The notes under the pieces: model-generated
The model's database searches: none
The model's input: the letters and a program-made list of their open reading frames with translations, nothing else
What the model was told of the DNA's origin: nothing
Position numbers and translations under genes: made by a program
Part shown: positions 35,823 through 44,596 of the stretch, piece by piece
Position numbering within the stretch: the first letter of the stretch is position 1
Layout of the letters: each line of letters opens with the position of its first letter
DNA from: Candidatus Harrisonbacteria bacterium RIFCSPHIGHO2_02_FULL_40_20
GTDB taxonomy: Bacteria; Patescibacteriota; Minisyncoccia; UBA6257; WO2-44-18
Assembly: GCA_001818675.1 (NCBI GenBank)
Contig: MHJF01000011.1
Coordinates: 1-44,596 of the forward strand
Direction: 5' to 3'
DNA length: 44,596 nt

Positions 35823-37103
35823 ATGAAAAAATCTAAAAATAAAAATCTTATTAATAGTCCAAAAGGAATGCATGATATTCTTCCGCAGGATCAGCCGATT
35901 TGGGAAAAAATGCGCAAAGTGGCTAAGGACATTTCCGATTCTTATAATTTTTCACGAATCGATACTCCCATCGTTGAGTATGCGTCTCTTTATGAGAGGC
36001 CGTTGGGGGCGGGCAGCGATGTAGTGGAAAAACAAATGTTTATTTTAAATACTAAAGGAGGGGATGGGCTGGCGTTGCGTCCGGAGGGCACCGCGGGAGT
36101 GTCTCGGGCTTATCTTCAGCATGGCTTAAGCCATTTGGCCCAGCCGTTGAAGCTATATTATGAAGGCCCGATGTTCCGTTATGAGCATCCGCAAGCTGGG
36201 CGTTTTCGCCAATTTTATCAATCCGGGTTTGAAATTATTGGATCGGAAGGCGATGCGGTTTATGATGTTCAGGTTATTTTAGCTTGCGTTCGTCTATTAG
36301 AAACTTTGAAAATTAAAAATTTGTCTATTGAGGTCAATACTATTGGGTGTAGAACTTGCCGGCCAAATTATCGGAGAAAACTTTTGGAATATTATAAGGG
36401 CAAAGAAAAGAAAATTTGCGCTGATTGCCAGAGGAGATTAAAAAATAATCCTTTGCGGGTTTTGGATTGTAAGGAAGATATATGTCAGCCTTTTATTAAA
36501 GAGGCGCCGATTATGTTGGAGAATTTATGCGTTTTTTGCAACAAGCATTTTAAAGCGGTTTTAGACCATTTGGAGGAGTTGGCGCTGCCTTATAGGTTAA
36601 ATAATCATTTGGTTCGGGGTTTTGATTATTATAATCGGACCGTTTTTGAAATTTTTACCGAAGGCTTTGCTCCAGCTTTAGCGGCGGGCGGCCGGTATGA
36701 TTATTTAATGGAAATGATTGGCGGTCGGGCAACGCCGGCGGTAGGCGGCGCTATTGGCCTAGACAGGTTAGTGGAGATTATTAAGTCTCACGAAATTAAT
36801 CTTATTGCTAAGAAAAAACCAAAAATATTTTTAGTTCATATTGGCGATGAGGCGAGAAAAAAGGCCTTAACTATCGTAGAGTCTTTATTATTGGCGGGCA
36901 TTGATGTTTATGAGTCTTTAGGTAAAGATTCTTTAAGGGCGCAATTGAAAATTGCCGATAAAATAGCATCGCCGTTGGCGTTAATTTTTGGGCAGCAGGA
37001 AGTTTTTGAGCAAACGATTATTATTCGGGACATGAAGACTGGCGCTCAGGAAACTGTTCCGTTGGTCAAGATCGCTAATGTTCTTAAGAAAAGATTGAAG
37101 TAG
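35823..37103 (+). CDS. hisS: histidyl-tRNA synthetase
   Basis: GMHDILPQDQPIWEKM, LRPEGTAGVSRAYLQHGL, MFRYEHPQAGRFRQFYQSGFEIIG, VRGFDYYNRTVFEI. Confidence 0.95.
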   Translation: MKKSKNKNLINSPKGMHDILPQDQPIWEKMRKVAKDISDSYNFSRIDTPIVEYASLYERPLGAGSDVVEKQMFILNTKGGDGLALRPEGTAGVSRAYLQHGLSHLAQPLKLYYEGPMFRYEHPQAGRFRQFYQSGFEIIGSEGDAVYDVQVILACVRLLETLKIKNLSIEVNTIGCRTCRPNYRRKLLEYYKGKEKKICADCQRRLKNNPLRVLDCKEDICQPFIKEAPIMLENLCVFCNKHFKAVLDHLEELALPYRLNNHLVRGFDYYNRTVFEIFTEGFAPALAAGGRYDYLMEMIGGRATPAVGGAIGLDRLVEIIKSHEINLIAKKKPKIFLVHIGDEARKKALTIVESLLLAGIDVYESLGKDSLRAQLKIADKIASPLALIFGQQEVFEQTIIIRDMKTGAQETVPLVKIANVLKKRLK

Positions 37104-37107
37104 CGCA

Positions 37108-37440
37108 ATGTATTCTTGTTTATTTTGTAAAATAGCCAATAAGCAAATTTCATCGGAAATTGTTTTTGAAAATGACAGCCTTCTGGCTTTTAAAGACATA
37201 CGGCCTTCGGCTCCGGTGCATTATTTGATAGTGCCTAAAGAGCATATTCAATCCATTGCTCATTTAAAAGATAATCACCGCGGCGTACTTTCTGATTTGG
37301 TTTTTTCTGCTAAAGCTCTAGCTTTGAAATTAGGATTGGGGGGTTATAAATTAGTTTTTAATGTCGGGCGTGAAGGCGGCCAAATCATTGACCATTTGCA
37401 TCTTCATTTGCTGGGCGGTTGGACAAATAATGAGAAATGA
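37108..37440 (+). CDS. HIT family protein
   Basis: CLFCKIANKQISSEIVFEND, YLIVPKEHIQSI, IIDHLHLHLLGG. Confidence 0.92.
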   Translation: MYSCLFCKIANKQISSEIVFENDSLLAFKDIRPSAPVHYLIVPKEHIQSIAHLKDNHRGVLSDLVFSAKALALKLGLGGYKLVFNVGREGGQIIDHLHLHLLGGWTNNEK

Positions 37441-37457
37441 GATAATATATTTTAAAT

Positions 37458-37679
37458 ATGCCTATCGAAGTTCGTAAAAAGGAAAATGAAAGTCCAAGTT
37501 ATCTTATTAATCGCTTTACCAAAAAGATGCAGCAAAGCGGTGTTTTGCGTGAAGTAAAAAATAGGCGTTTTTATAAACGCACTGTTAATAAAAGCCGCAG
37601 AAGGGTGAAGGCTTTGCATCGCGAAGAAAAAAAGAAAGAATTTTTGAAAGCCAAGAAATTAGGAATCACTTTAAGTTAA
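37458..37679 (+). CDS. rpsU: 30S ribosomal protein S21
   Basis: IEVRKKENESPSYLINRFTKKMQQSGVLREVKNRRFYK. Confidence 0.9.
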   Translation: MPIEVRKKENESPSYLINRFTKKMQQSGVLREVKNRRFYKRTVNKSRRRVKALHREEKKKEFLKAKKLGITLS

Positions 37680-37768
37680 TATTTAATCTCTGACATTTAA
37701 CATTGTGACCGACTAGCAGACATATTATAGTTAGGTGTCAATTGTTAGGTGTTCATTGTTAAAAAACT

Positions 37769-38233
37769 ATGTTGAAGCAACGAGTTCTCAGCGACATTAA
37801 AGATGCTATGAAGTCAGGCGACCAAAATAAGGTCGGGGTTTTGCGTTTAGTAAGTTCGGCTATTAAAAATAAAGAGATTGAAATGAAACCTAAACTTGGA
37901 GATTCAGAAATGCCAGAAGATATGGTTTTAGCGGTTATAATGATGGAAGCAAAAAAACGAAAAGAAGCAATAGAAATCTTTAAACAAGGCGGGCGTAATG
38001 ATTTGGCAGAAAAAGAGCAGATGGAATTGGCAATTATTCAAGGTTATTTGCCCCAGCAATTGAGCAAGGAAGAAGTAGAAAAGGAAATTGAAAAGATTTT
38101 AGGAGACAATCTTTTAGCTGGTAATTTTGGATTAGCGATGAAAGAGGTAATGAAATCTTTGAAGGGGAAGGCCGACGGATCTTTGGTCGGGGAGATTTTA
38201 AAGAAAAAATTTAGCAGCAACGAATCCCGTTAG
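37769..38233 (+). CDS. GatB/YqeY domain protein
   Basis: LSDIKDAMKSGDQNKVGVLRLVSSAIKNKEIE..LAEKEQMELAIIQGYLPQQLS. Confidence 0.9.
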   Translation: MLKQRVLSDIKDAMKSGDQNKVGVLRLVSSAIKNKEIEMKPKLGDSEMPEDMVLAVIMMEAKKRKEAIEIFKQGGRNDLAEKEQMELAIIQGYLPQQLSKEEVEKEIEKILGDNLLAGNFGLAMKEVMKSLKGKADGSLVGEILKKKFSSNESR

Positions 38234-38342
38234 AGGCAACTCAAATATATTATTTTTTTTGGATATACTTTTATTAAAAAATATTTTTATTAAAAAAACG
38301 GTCATATTACGGTCGCCTCTGGCGACCTGCCTCTAACGGGAT
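38224..38342. repeat. palindromic junction element, copy 2
   Basis: ATCCCGTTAGAGGCA ... TGCCTCTAACGGGAT perfect 15-bp TIR, subterminal hairpin GGTCGCC-TCT-GGCGACC. Confidence 0.88.
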
Positions 38343-38754
38343 GAATAGAGTTGTCGTCTTATCATTAAAGAAAAAATTTAAAAAGCTGGAATTTAAAATT
38401 CAGACCCTAGGTAGAGAATTATTGAAAGCGGAAAAGAAAGACGGATTTTATTTTGAAGTTTATTTGGTAGATAGGGCTTTTATGAATAAAAATGTATTGG
38501 CTTTTCCTGCCCCGCGTTTTTTTAACAGACCGGATATTAAACAAAAAAATCTCGGAGAAATTTATCTAAACCCGGACTATATAAGAAATGAGAAATTAGA
38601 AATTAGAAATAAAGAATTGAATTTTGATAAAAAGTTGCGATACTTGCTTATTCACGGATTTTTGCACCTTTTGGGCTATGGCCACAAGAAGAAGGGTGAT
38701 ACAATTATTATGCAAAGAAAGGAAGCTAAGCTTCTTTCTAAATTCAGGAATTAA
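38341..38754 (+). CDS. ybeY: endoribonuclease YbeY
   Basis: YLLIHGFLHLLGYGHKKKGDTIIMQRKE. Confidence 0.88.
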   Translation: MNRVVVLSLKKKFKKLEFKIQTLGRELLKAEKKDGFYFEVYLVDRAFMNKNVLAFPAPRFFNRPDIKQKNLGEIYLNPDYIRNEKLEIRNKELNFDKKLRYLLIHGFLHLLGYGHKKKGDTIIMQRKEAKLLSKFRN

Positions 38755-38755
38755 T

Positions 38756-39982
38756 ATGAGCAATTACATTGTTGGTCTAGATATAGGTTCACAAAATATT
38801 AAAGCGGCAGTAGCGGAATTAAGAAAGGACGGCAAGCCTTATTTGATTAGGGTTTTTAAATCTCCTTCCGAAGGAATAAGAAAAGGAACAATAGCGGAGG
38901 TGGGAGAAGCCACGCGTTCTATTTCCCATGTTCTTTCCGAGGTAAAAAAGATTTCTAAGAGCGCTATTAAAAATATTTATCTTGGCGTAGGCAGCCATGA
39001 TTCCAAGGTTTTGTTTTCTAAGGGGGTGGCAGCAGTTTCGCGGGCTAATTCAGAAATCTATAAAGACGATATAGATCGAGTTATTGAAGCATCGCGCGCC
39101 ATCAAAGATATTAATAATCGGATGATGCTTCATCTTATTACCCAAGAATTTATAGTAGATGGAGTTGGCGATATTAGAGATCCTATTGGTATGATTGGCA
39201 ACAGGCTGGAGGTTAATAGTTTAATTATTGATGCTTTTGAGCCTGCTATTAAAAATATAACTCGTTGTGTGGAAATTGCCGGAGGCGATGTTGCAGGATT
39301 GATTTTTAGCCCTTTGGCTTCAAGCCGGTCTGTACTGACCAAGAATCAAAAAGAATTAGGGGTTGTCTTGATTGACATTGGTTTCGGTAAAACTTCTATA
39401 TCGGTTTATGAAGAAAATAAGCTTTTGCATACCGCTATTTTTCCTGTAGGCTCTGGCAATGTTACTAATGATTTAGCTATTGGAGTGAAAAGTTCTATTG
39501 TGGCGGCGGAAATGATTAAATTTTCTTTTGGTTCAGCTTTAGCTAAGGATGTGCCGAGCAGGGAAATGATTGATTTTAAAAAAATAGATCCCGCGGCTCG
39601 AGGCACTGTTTCTCGAAGATTTATAGCAGAGATTATAGAAATGCGACTTGCTGAAATATTTGAATTTGTTAATAATGAATTGAAAAGAATAGGAAGGAGC
39701 GGGCAATTGCCCGCAGGAGCCGTCTTGGTAGGGGCTGGCGCGAAGATACCCGCGATTGTAGATTTAGCCAAGCAGGAGTTGGGTTTATCAGTCCAGGTTG
39801 GCGTTCCAGATGTTAGCGGTTTTAATCTTGGAGCGGAGCTAAGCGTCCAAATCGAAGATCCAGAATTTGCTTGTGTTGTTGGTTTGGTGGGGATGGGATT
39901 AGATAAAACCGAGGTGCCAGCTGGCCAATCTTTTCTGCCAAGAAATTTTTTCAGGAATTTATTAAAATATTTTATGCCTTAG
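38756..39982 (+). CDS. ftsA: cell division protein FtsA
   Basis: NYIVGLDIGSQNIKAAVAEL, GVVLIDIGFGKTSISVYE, upstream of ftsZ. Confidence 0.93.
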   Translation: MSNYIVGLDIGSQNIKAAVAELRKDGKPYLIRVFKSPSEGIRKGTIAEVGEATRSISHVLSEVKKISKSAIKNIYLGVGSHDSKVLFSKGVAAVSRANSEIYKDDIDRVIEASRAIKDINNRMMLHLITQEFIVDGVGDIRDPIGMIGNRLEVNSLIIDAFEPAIKNITRCVEIAGGDVAGLIFSPLASSRSVLTKNQKELGVVLIDIGFGKTSISVYEENKLLHTAIFPVGSGNVTNDLAIGVKSSIVAAEMIKFSFGSALAKDVPSREMIDFKKIDPAARGTVSRRFIAEIIEMRLAEIFEFVNNELKRIGRSGQLPAGAVLVGAGAKIPAIVDLAKQELGLSVQVGVPDVSGFNLGAELSVQIEDPEFACVVGLVGMGLDKTEVPAGQSFLPRNFFRNLLKYFMP

Positions 39983-39994
39983 GGCTGAACTATC

Positions 39995-41194
39995 ATGAGT
40001 TCTAAAAAAGAAAATATTATTAAGTCTGTAAAACCGAATCTTGATTATTCCGCCAAAATTAAAGTAGTTGGCGTTGGAGGCGGAGGCGGTAATGCCGTTT
40101 CCCGAATGAGCGACGAATTTAATTTGCGGAATGTTGATTTTATTGCCATTAATACTGATAGTCAGGATTTAGATGAGTGCGGAGTGAAACAGAAAATTTA
40201 TGTTGGGAAAAACCTTACTCGGGGTTTGGGCACTGGGATGAATCCAGAGTTAGGCCGGCAAGCAGTTGAAGAAAGCCGGTCGGAAATTACCGAAGCCTTA
40301 AAAGGCGCGGATTTGGTTTTTATTACTGCTGGCCTTGGCGGCGGCAGTGGTTCGGGCGGATCGCCGGGAGTTGCAGAGGTTGCCAGAGAGGTCGGCGCCT
40401 TGACCGTTGGTGTAGTTACTAAGCCCTTTGCTTTTGAGGGGGCGCAACGAGCTAGGATTGCTAATGAAGCTTTAGCGAAATTAAAAGAGAAAGTAGACGC
40501 GTTAATTGTTATACCGAACGATCGGATTTTTAGCGTTATTCAAAAAGACACCCCGATTATAAAGGCTTTTGAATATATAGATGATATTTTAAAAAATGCG
40601 GTTCAGGGAGTAGCGGAAATGATTGCTGAACCAGGCATTATTAATGTAGATTTTGCTGATGTGAAGGCGATTATGCAGAACGCGGGATCCGCTTTGGTGG
40701 GTATCGGAGTGGCGACTGGCCAAGATCGGGCTATGGCGGCAGTGGCGCAAGCTATTAATTCCCCGCTTTTAGAAACTTCTATCGAAGGGGCGAAAGGAGT
40801 ATTGTTTGCCGTTACCGGAACTAAGAACTTAAAAATGTCGGAAATTAATGACGTGGCTAAGATTATTAGCGAGTCGGTTGATCCAGCCGCCAAAATTATT
40901 TTCGGAGCTTATTATGACCGTAATCTTGCCAAAGAACAGATCAAGGTTACTTTAGTTGCTACTGGTTTTAACGGTACTTCTTTGAAGGGCGATGTTAGCT
41001 CTTCTTTTTCTGATTTATTTTCGTCTCCGCCTGCTATGTCTACGATTTCTGTTCCTATGCCATCGGTAAGAGAGTCCCAAAATGAAGAAAAAGATAGTAA
41101 ATCATCGGATAAAATTAATGGCGATAAGCATAATAAGAAAAGCAGTTCCGAAGTTTGGGATATACCGGCGTTTTTAAGGAAAAAGAGAAAGTAG
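39995..41194 (+). CDS. ftsZ: cell division protein FtsZ
   Basis: AKIKVVGVGGGGGNAVSRM, FIAINTDSQDL, AGLGGGSGSGGSPGVAEVA, IIGV-like GTSLKGD. Confidence 0.94.
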   Translation: MSSKKENIIKSVKPNLDYSAKIKVVGVGGGGGNAVSRMSDEFNLRNVDFIAINTDSQDLDECGVKQKIYVGKNLTRGLGTGMNPELGRQAVEESRSEITEALKGADLVFITAGLGGGSGSGGSPGVAEVAREVGALTVGVVTKPFAFEGAQRARIANEALAKLKEKVDALIVIPNDRIFSVIQKDTPIIKAFEYIDDILKNAVQGVAEMIAEPGIINVDFADVKAIMQNAGSALVGIGVATGQDRAMAAVAQAINSPLLETSIEGAKGVLFAVTGTKNLKMSEINDVAKIISESVDPAAKIIFGAYYDRNLAKEQIKVTLVATGFNGTSLKGDVSSSFSDLFSSPPAMSTISVPMPSVRESQNEEKDSKSSDKINGDKHNKKSSSEVWDIPAFLRKKRK

Positions 41195-41203
41195 TTAGAA
41201 AAC

Positions 41204-41262
41204 AAAAACCCCCGCCCTCTAAGCACGTATTCTATGCACAGAGGGCGGGGGTTTTTGTTTTC
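41204..41262. terminator. bidirectional terminator with about 21-bp stem
   Basis: AAAACAAAAACCCCCGCCCTCT ... AGAGGGCGGGGGTTTTTGTTTT between convergent genes. Confidence 0.9.
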
Positions 41263-41270
41263 TCAGGCGT

Positions 41271-41957
41271 TTATCCTTGATGTCCAGTTTCTTCTCTCAA
41301 GCGATTCACCAAATAGGAAGCATATTCTTTGCCGCCAAGGCCGAAAGCTAATCCTCCGGCAATGGCAAGCATAGCAATTAATCCGGTAATCAAAGTATTG
41401 ATTACGCTAACTGCGATTCCAAGCTGGAGAAGAGAGGTGAGCAAACCGAATACGAATACTGACCACCAGGTCAGAGCGCCCAAAGCCTTAGCTGCATGCA
41501 ACCTAGCGCTTAATACTGAAGCTATAACCAAACCCTTTAAGAATTTGGCCGCAACTAAACTTACTAGCATTATCAAGATTGCCACAAACACGTTGGGAAT
41601 ATAATTTAAGACATCTTGAATGAATAAAGATAGGGCAGAGAATTTCAGGATATCGGAAGCTGCCAGTAAAAATACCAATACTACGAACCAATAAACAATC
41701 CGACCGACAAAATGGCCGAAATTTAAAGTAATATTGGCCCTATGAAGATAGGCATCAACACCGAGGTTTTTTAAAAGATTATCTAATTTTAAGTAGAACA
41801 AGACTCTTTCTACAATTCTTTCTAAAACCGCGGCAACGATTAAGCCTATGATTAAAGTGGCTAAAGCACCCAGTAGGCGTGGTAAAAGACCGACAAATCT
41901 GGACCATAGATCTTGTAAGGATACTGCGACTACATCAACCCAATTTTGAATAACCAT
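41271..41957 (-). CDS. membrane protein, mechanosensitive-channel / conserved TM helix type
   Basis: ALATLIIGLIVAAVLERIVERVLFYLKLDNLLKNLG; multiple TM helices. Confidence 0.72.
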   Translation of the reverse strand: MVIQNWVDVVAVSLQDLWSRFVGLLPRLLGALATLIIGLIVAAVLERIVERVLFYLKLDNLLKNLGVDAYLHRANITLNFGHFVGRIVYWFVVLVFLLAASDILKFSALSLFIQDVLNYIPNVFVAILIMLVSLVAAKFLKGLVIASVLSARLHAAKALGALTWWSVFVFGLLTSLLQLGIAVSVINTLITGLIAMLAIAGGLAFGLGGKEYASYLVNRLREETGHQG

Positions 41958-42108
41958 ATATTTTCTTTATTTTTCGACCTTTTCCAAGCACATAACATTT
42001 ACGTGCTCTAAACTCTCTATAAGTTATTATAACAGTTTGTGTTATTTGGCCTGTGGATAAAATACAGGCAGAATGGCGTTTTTTGAATTTTTATGCTAGA
42101 ATAAAATT

Positions 42109-43251
42109 ATGAAAAAACTCTTGATTTTGCCGGTTTTTGGTTTAGTTTTTTTGTTTTTTAGCCCAGTTGTAGCTGAAGAAAATTCTCAATTGAATAAATC
42201 CACGCCTGTTATTGAAAATCCCGGAGTTTTGCCAACTAACCCATTTTATTTTTTAAAAGAGTGGCGTCGAGGGATCACAAGGTTTTTTACTACTAATCCT
42301 GTTGCTAGGGTGGAATTAGAGTTAAAAATCGTTAACGAAAAAGCCGCAGAAGTTGTGAAGGTCCAGGAAGCATTGCCGGAAAATACGGAAGCAATTTCCG
42401 AGGCGCTGGAAAATTATCGTTTATCTCAAGAAAGGCTGCAATCGCGCTTAGAAGCGCTCAAAGAAACTTCTAAGAATCCGAATTTGGCTAAATTATTGGG
42501 CAAATTGGCGGAGAGGGTGGTGCGCCACGAAAAACTTTTTAGCGATCTAGCCGAGAAGTTTTCCGAAAACACCGAACTTTCAACTTTAGTTAACGAAGTA
42601 AGAGGAAAGATTTCCGAATTAGTTGGCGTGGCCGCCCAGAAAGATGAGTCGGATAACTTTAATATTCGGATGAAGGAAGTTTCGTCTCAAATCGTTTTGG
42701 AAGAAACCCTAGAAAGGGCTTTGGCATCTTTGCGGGCGCAGATTGATGGCTATGAACAATTGGTTCCAGAAAAAAATTGGACTAAAGAAAATAATCCGAA
42801 AATTTACGAACTTTTAGAAAATGCCAGATATCATTTGCGTTTAGCCAACAGCGCCCTTTCTAAAAAAGATTTCGTGGAAACTAAAACGCATATTGGGCAT
42901 ATTCAAGGTTTTTTAGAAAAATTATCCAGGTTGATTAATCAGGATCCTTTATGCGGTCAAATTCAGTGTTTGCGTTATGATCCGGTTTGCGGTAAAGATG
43001 GCAAAACTTATTCTTGCGGCGAAGCGGATGCGCAATCCTGCGGCGTTTCGATTGCTTATGAGGGAGAATGCGCCAAAGAAGAGCCTGTTGCTTGCATAAC
43101 TCTTTACGCGCCGGTTTGTGGCATAAACGGCAAGACTTATTCTAATGATTGCGTGGCTGGGTCGGCCGGCATTGAAATTAAATATCAAGGGGAATGCGGT
43201 GCGGTTAAGACGGGTGGGGAGGCCCCTATTCTATTAACTCCTATTTATTAA
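42109..43251 (+). CDS. secreted protein: DUF5667-like helical region plus two Kazal-type domains
   Basis: NPGVLPTNPFYFLKEWRRGITRFFT; CLRYDPVCGKDGKTYSCGEADAQSCGVSIAYEGEC and CITLYAPVCGINGKTYSNDCVAGSAGIEIKYQGEC. Confidence 0.82.
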   Translation: MKKLLILPVFGLVFLFFSPVVAEENSQLNKSTPVIENPGVLPTNPFYFLKEWRRGITRFFTTNPVARVELELKIVNEKAAEVVKVQEALPENTEAISEALENYRLSQERLQSRLEALKETSKNPNLAKLLGKLAERVVRHEKLFSDLAEKFSENTELSTLVNEVRGKISELVGVAAQKDESDNFNIRMKEVSSQIVLEETLERALASLRAQIDGYEQLVPEKNWTKENNPKIYELLENARYHLRLANSALSKKDFVETKTHIGHIQGFLEKLSRLINQDPLCGQIQCLRYDPVCGKDGKTYSCGEADAQSCGVSIAYEGECAKEEPVACITLYAPVCGINGKTYSNDCVAGSAGIEIKYQGECGAVKTGGEAPILLTPIY

Positions 43252-43254
43252 AAT

Positions 43255-43977
43255 ATGCCTTCAAAAATAGTAGAAGTGAAAAATTTAAATGTTATTTTTG
43301 GCCAACATCAAGTTTTGGATGATTTGAGTTTCGATGTAAATAAGGGTGAAGTTTTGGCGATTATTGGCCCTAACGGAGCGGGTAAGACAGTTTTGTTTCA
43401 TGCGTTGATTGGTTTATCGCGCCCAACTTCCGGTGTTATTAATTGGAAGTCCAATGTGAAAATTGGTTATGTGCCGCAAAGATTCGACATTGAAGTTGAT
43501 TTACCATTGACCACCCGAGAGTTTTTTTATTTAAAAGGCGGCGATGTAACCGATAAAAAAATTAAGGAATTTTTGGATTTAGTTGGCATAGACCACGAGG
43601 CGCTTAATAAGGGCATTAGTCAGCTTTCAGTTGGCCAACGGCAAAGAGTTTTAGTGGCTTGGGCAGTAATGAACGAACCGGAGATTTTGCTTTTTGATGA
43701 GCCAACCGCGGATATTGATATTCGCGGCCAGCAGTCTATTTATCATTTGTTGCATAAAATTCAAGACCAAATTGGTTTTGCCGTTATTTTAATTTCTCAC
43801 GATTTAAGCGTGGTTTATAAATATGCGGACCAGGTTTTATGCTTAAATAGCAAAAGAGTCTGTATGGGTCCGCCTCGGGAGGTTTTAAGCGCCGAACAAT
43901 TATTGGAGCTTTATGGAGGTGAACAGACTTTTTATAAGCATTTGGAAAAGAGTTTTCACGAAGATCACCATGCCTGA
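43255..43977 (+). CDS. metal (Zn/Mn-type) ABC transporter ATP-binding protein
   Basis: IGPNGAGKTVLFHALIGL, LSVGQRQRVLVAWAVMNEPEILLFDEPTADID. Confidence 0.9.
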   Translation: MPSKIVEVKNLNVIFGQHQVLDDLSFDVNKGEVLAIIGPNGAGKTVLFHALIGLSRPTSGVINWKSNVKIGYVPQRFDIEVDLPLTTREFFYLKGGDVTDKKIKEFLDLVGIDHEALNKGISQLSVGQRQRVLVAWAVMNEPEILLFDEPTADIDIRGQQSIYHLLHKIQDQIGFAVILISHDLSVVYKYADQVLCLNSKRVCMGPPREVLSAEQLLELYGGEQTFYKHLEKSFHEDHHA

Positions 43978-44596
43978 TATTTATCCGCCTTTATTAGTTG
44001 CGATTTTTGTTTCGGCAAGCGCTGGTTTGTTGGGGGCTTTTGCAATCTTGAAAAAAATGGCTTTAGTGGGAGATGCCCTTACTCATGTGGCTTTGCCGGG
44101 CATGGCCTTGGGTTTGTTGTTTAATTTCAGCCCATTTTTAGGAGCGTTGGCATTTTTAGTTTTTGCGATTTTTGGGATTTGGCTTATGGAACGTTACAGC
44201 AAGCTTTCTACGGAAACTTTAGTGGGAATTTTTTTCTCCGCTAGTTTAGCGTTGGGCGTATTGATTACTCCCGACCATGAATTAGTAGAAGCATTGTTCG
44301 GTAATATTATTTCATTGACTTGGGCGGAAGCCATAATTTCCGCTGTAATGGCTTTGATTTTGATATTGATTATTTTAATTTTGCGAAGACAATTAGCTCT
44401 TAATATGGTTTCTTCGGAATTAGCGCAGTCTGCCGGCATTAATAATTCTCGGTTAAATTTAATTTATCTTTTGATTTTTGCGTTAGCAGTGGCTTTGGGA
44501 ATTAGATTTGTTGGGGCAGTATTAATGGGTTCATTGGTAATAATTCCAGCGGCGGCAGCGAGAAATATTGCTAGCAGTTTTAATATGTTTTTAGGA
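43970..44596 (+). CDS. metal ABC transporter permease (ABC-3 type), truncated by window end
   Basis: Open frame from ATG 43970: GLLGAFAILKKMALVGDALTHVALPGMALGLLF..VGAVLMGSLVIIPAAAARN. Confidence 0.88.
   Translation, partial: MPDIYPPLLVAIFVSASAGLLGAFAILKKMALVGDALTHVALPGMALGLLFNFSPFLGALAFLVFAIFGIWLMERYSKLSTETLVGIFFSASLALGVLITPDHELVEALFGNIISLTWAEAIISAVMALILILIILILRRQLALNMVSSELAQSAGINNSRLNLIYLLIFALAVALGIRFVGAVLMGSLVIIPAAAARNIASSFNMFLG

Noticed and set aside
39406-39771. 121-aa minus-strand ORF
   Set aside because: Antisense to ftsA, no own signals.
40912-41226. 104-aa minus-strand ORF
   Set aside because: Antisense to ftsZ C-terminus and terminator.

Overview
The window is an AT-rich, gene-dense bacterial segment. 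It looks like a Candidate Phyla Radiation (Patescibacteria/Parcubacteria-type) genome, judged from the divergent 16S rRNA, reduced core proteins, and the pil/ftsAZ/sugar-phosphate gene content. This lineage call is inference. Main blocks: glutaredoxin + thioredoxin reductase; surface proteins with lamin-tail and SBBP-like repeats; SpoU methyltransferase, DUF192, GAPDH; a Phd/RelE-type toxin-antitoxin pair; RpiB, Rpe, split transketolase, PfkB, FBA; L25; a peptidoglycan hydrolase; a short RF1, L31; tandem orphan lipoproteins; a lone 16S rRNA; a type IV pilus cluster (pilin, PilB, PilC, prepilins, PilM); Pth, LepB, HisS, HIT, S21, YqeY, YbeY, FtsA, FtsZ; a mechanosensitive-type protein; a Kazal-domain protein; and a Zn/Mn-type ABC transporter that runs off the end. 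Two results stand out. (1) The 16S 3' end reads GGATTATTTACATTT where GGATCACCTCCTTT is expected, so the anti-Shine-Dalgarno is absent, although the gene sits inside a 25-bp pre-rRNA processing stem. Most core genes look leaderless (TATAAT 6-9 nt before ATG), yet a separate set of orphan genes carries near-perfect AAGGAGG Shine-Dalgarno sites. (2) Several different palindromic elements have invaded coding sequence in frame (SpoU, RpiB, RF1, a pilus protein), the 16S V2 region, and gene junctions. At two junctions the element supplies the upstream stop codon and the downstream start codon. Everything here was read by eye; no searches were run.
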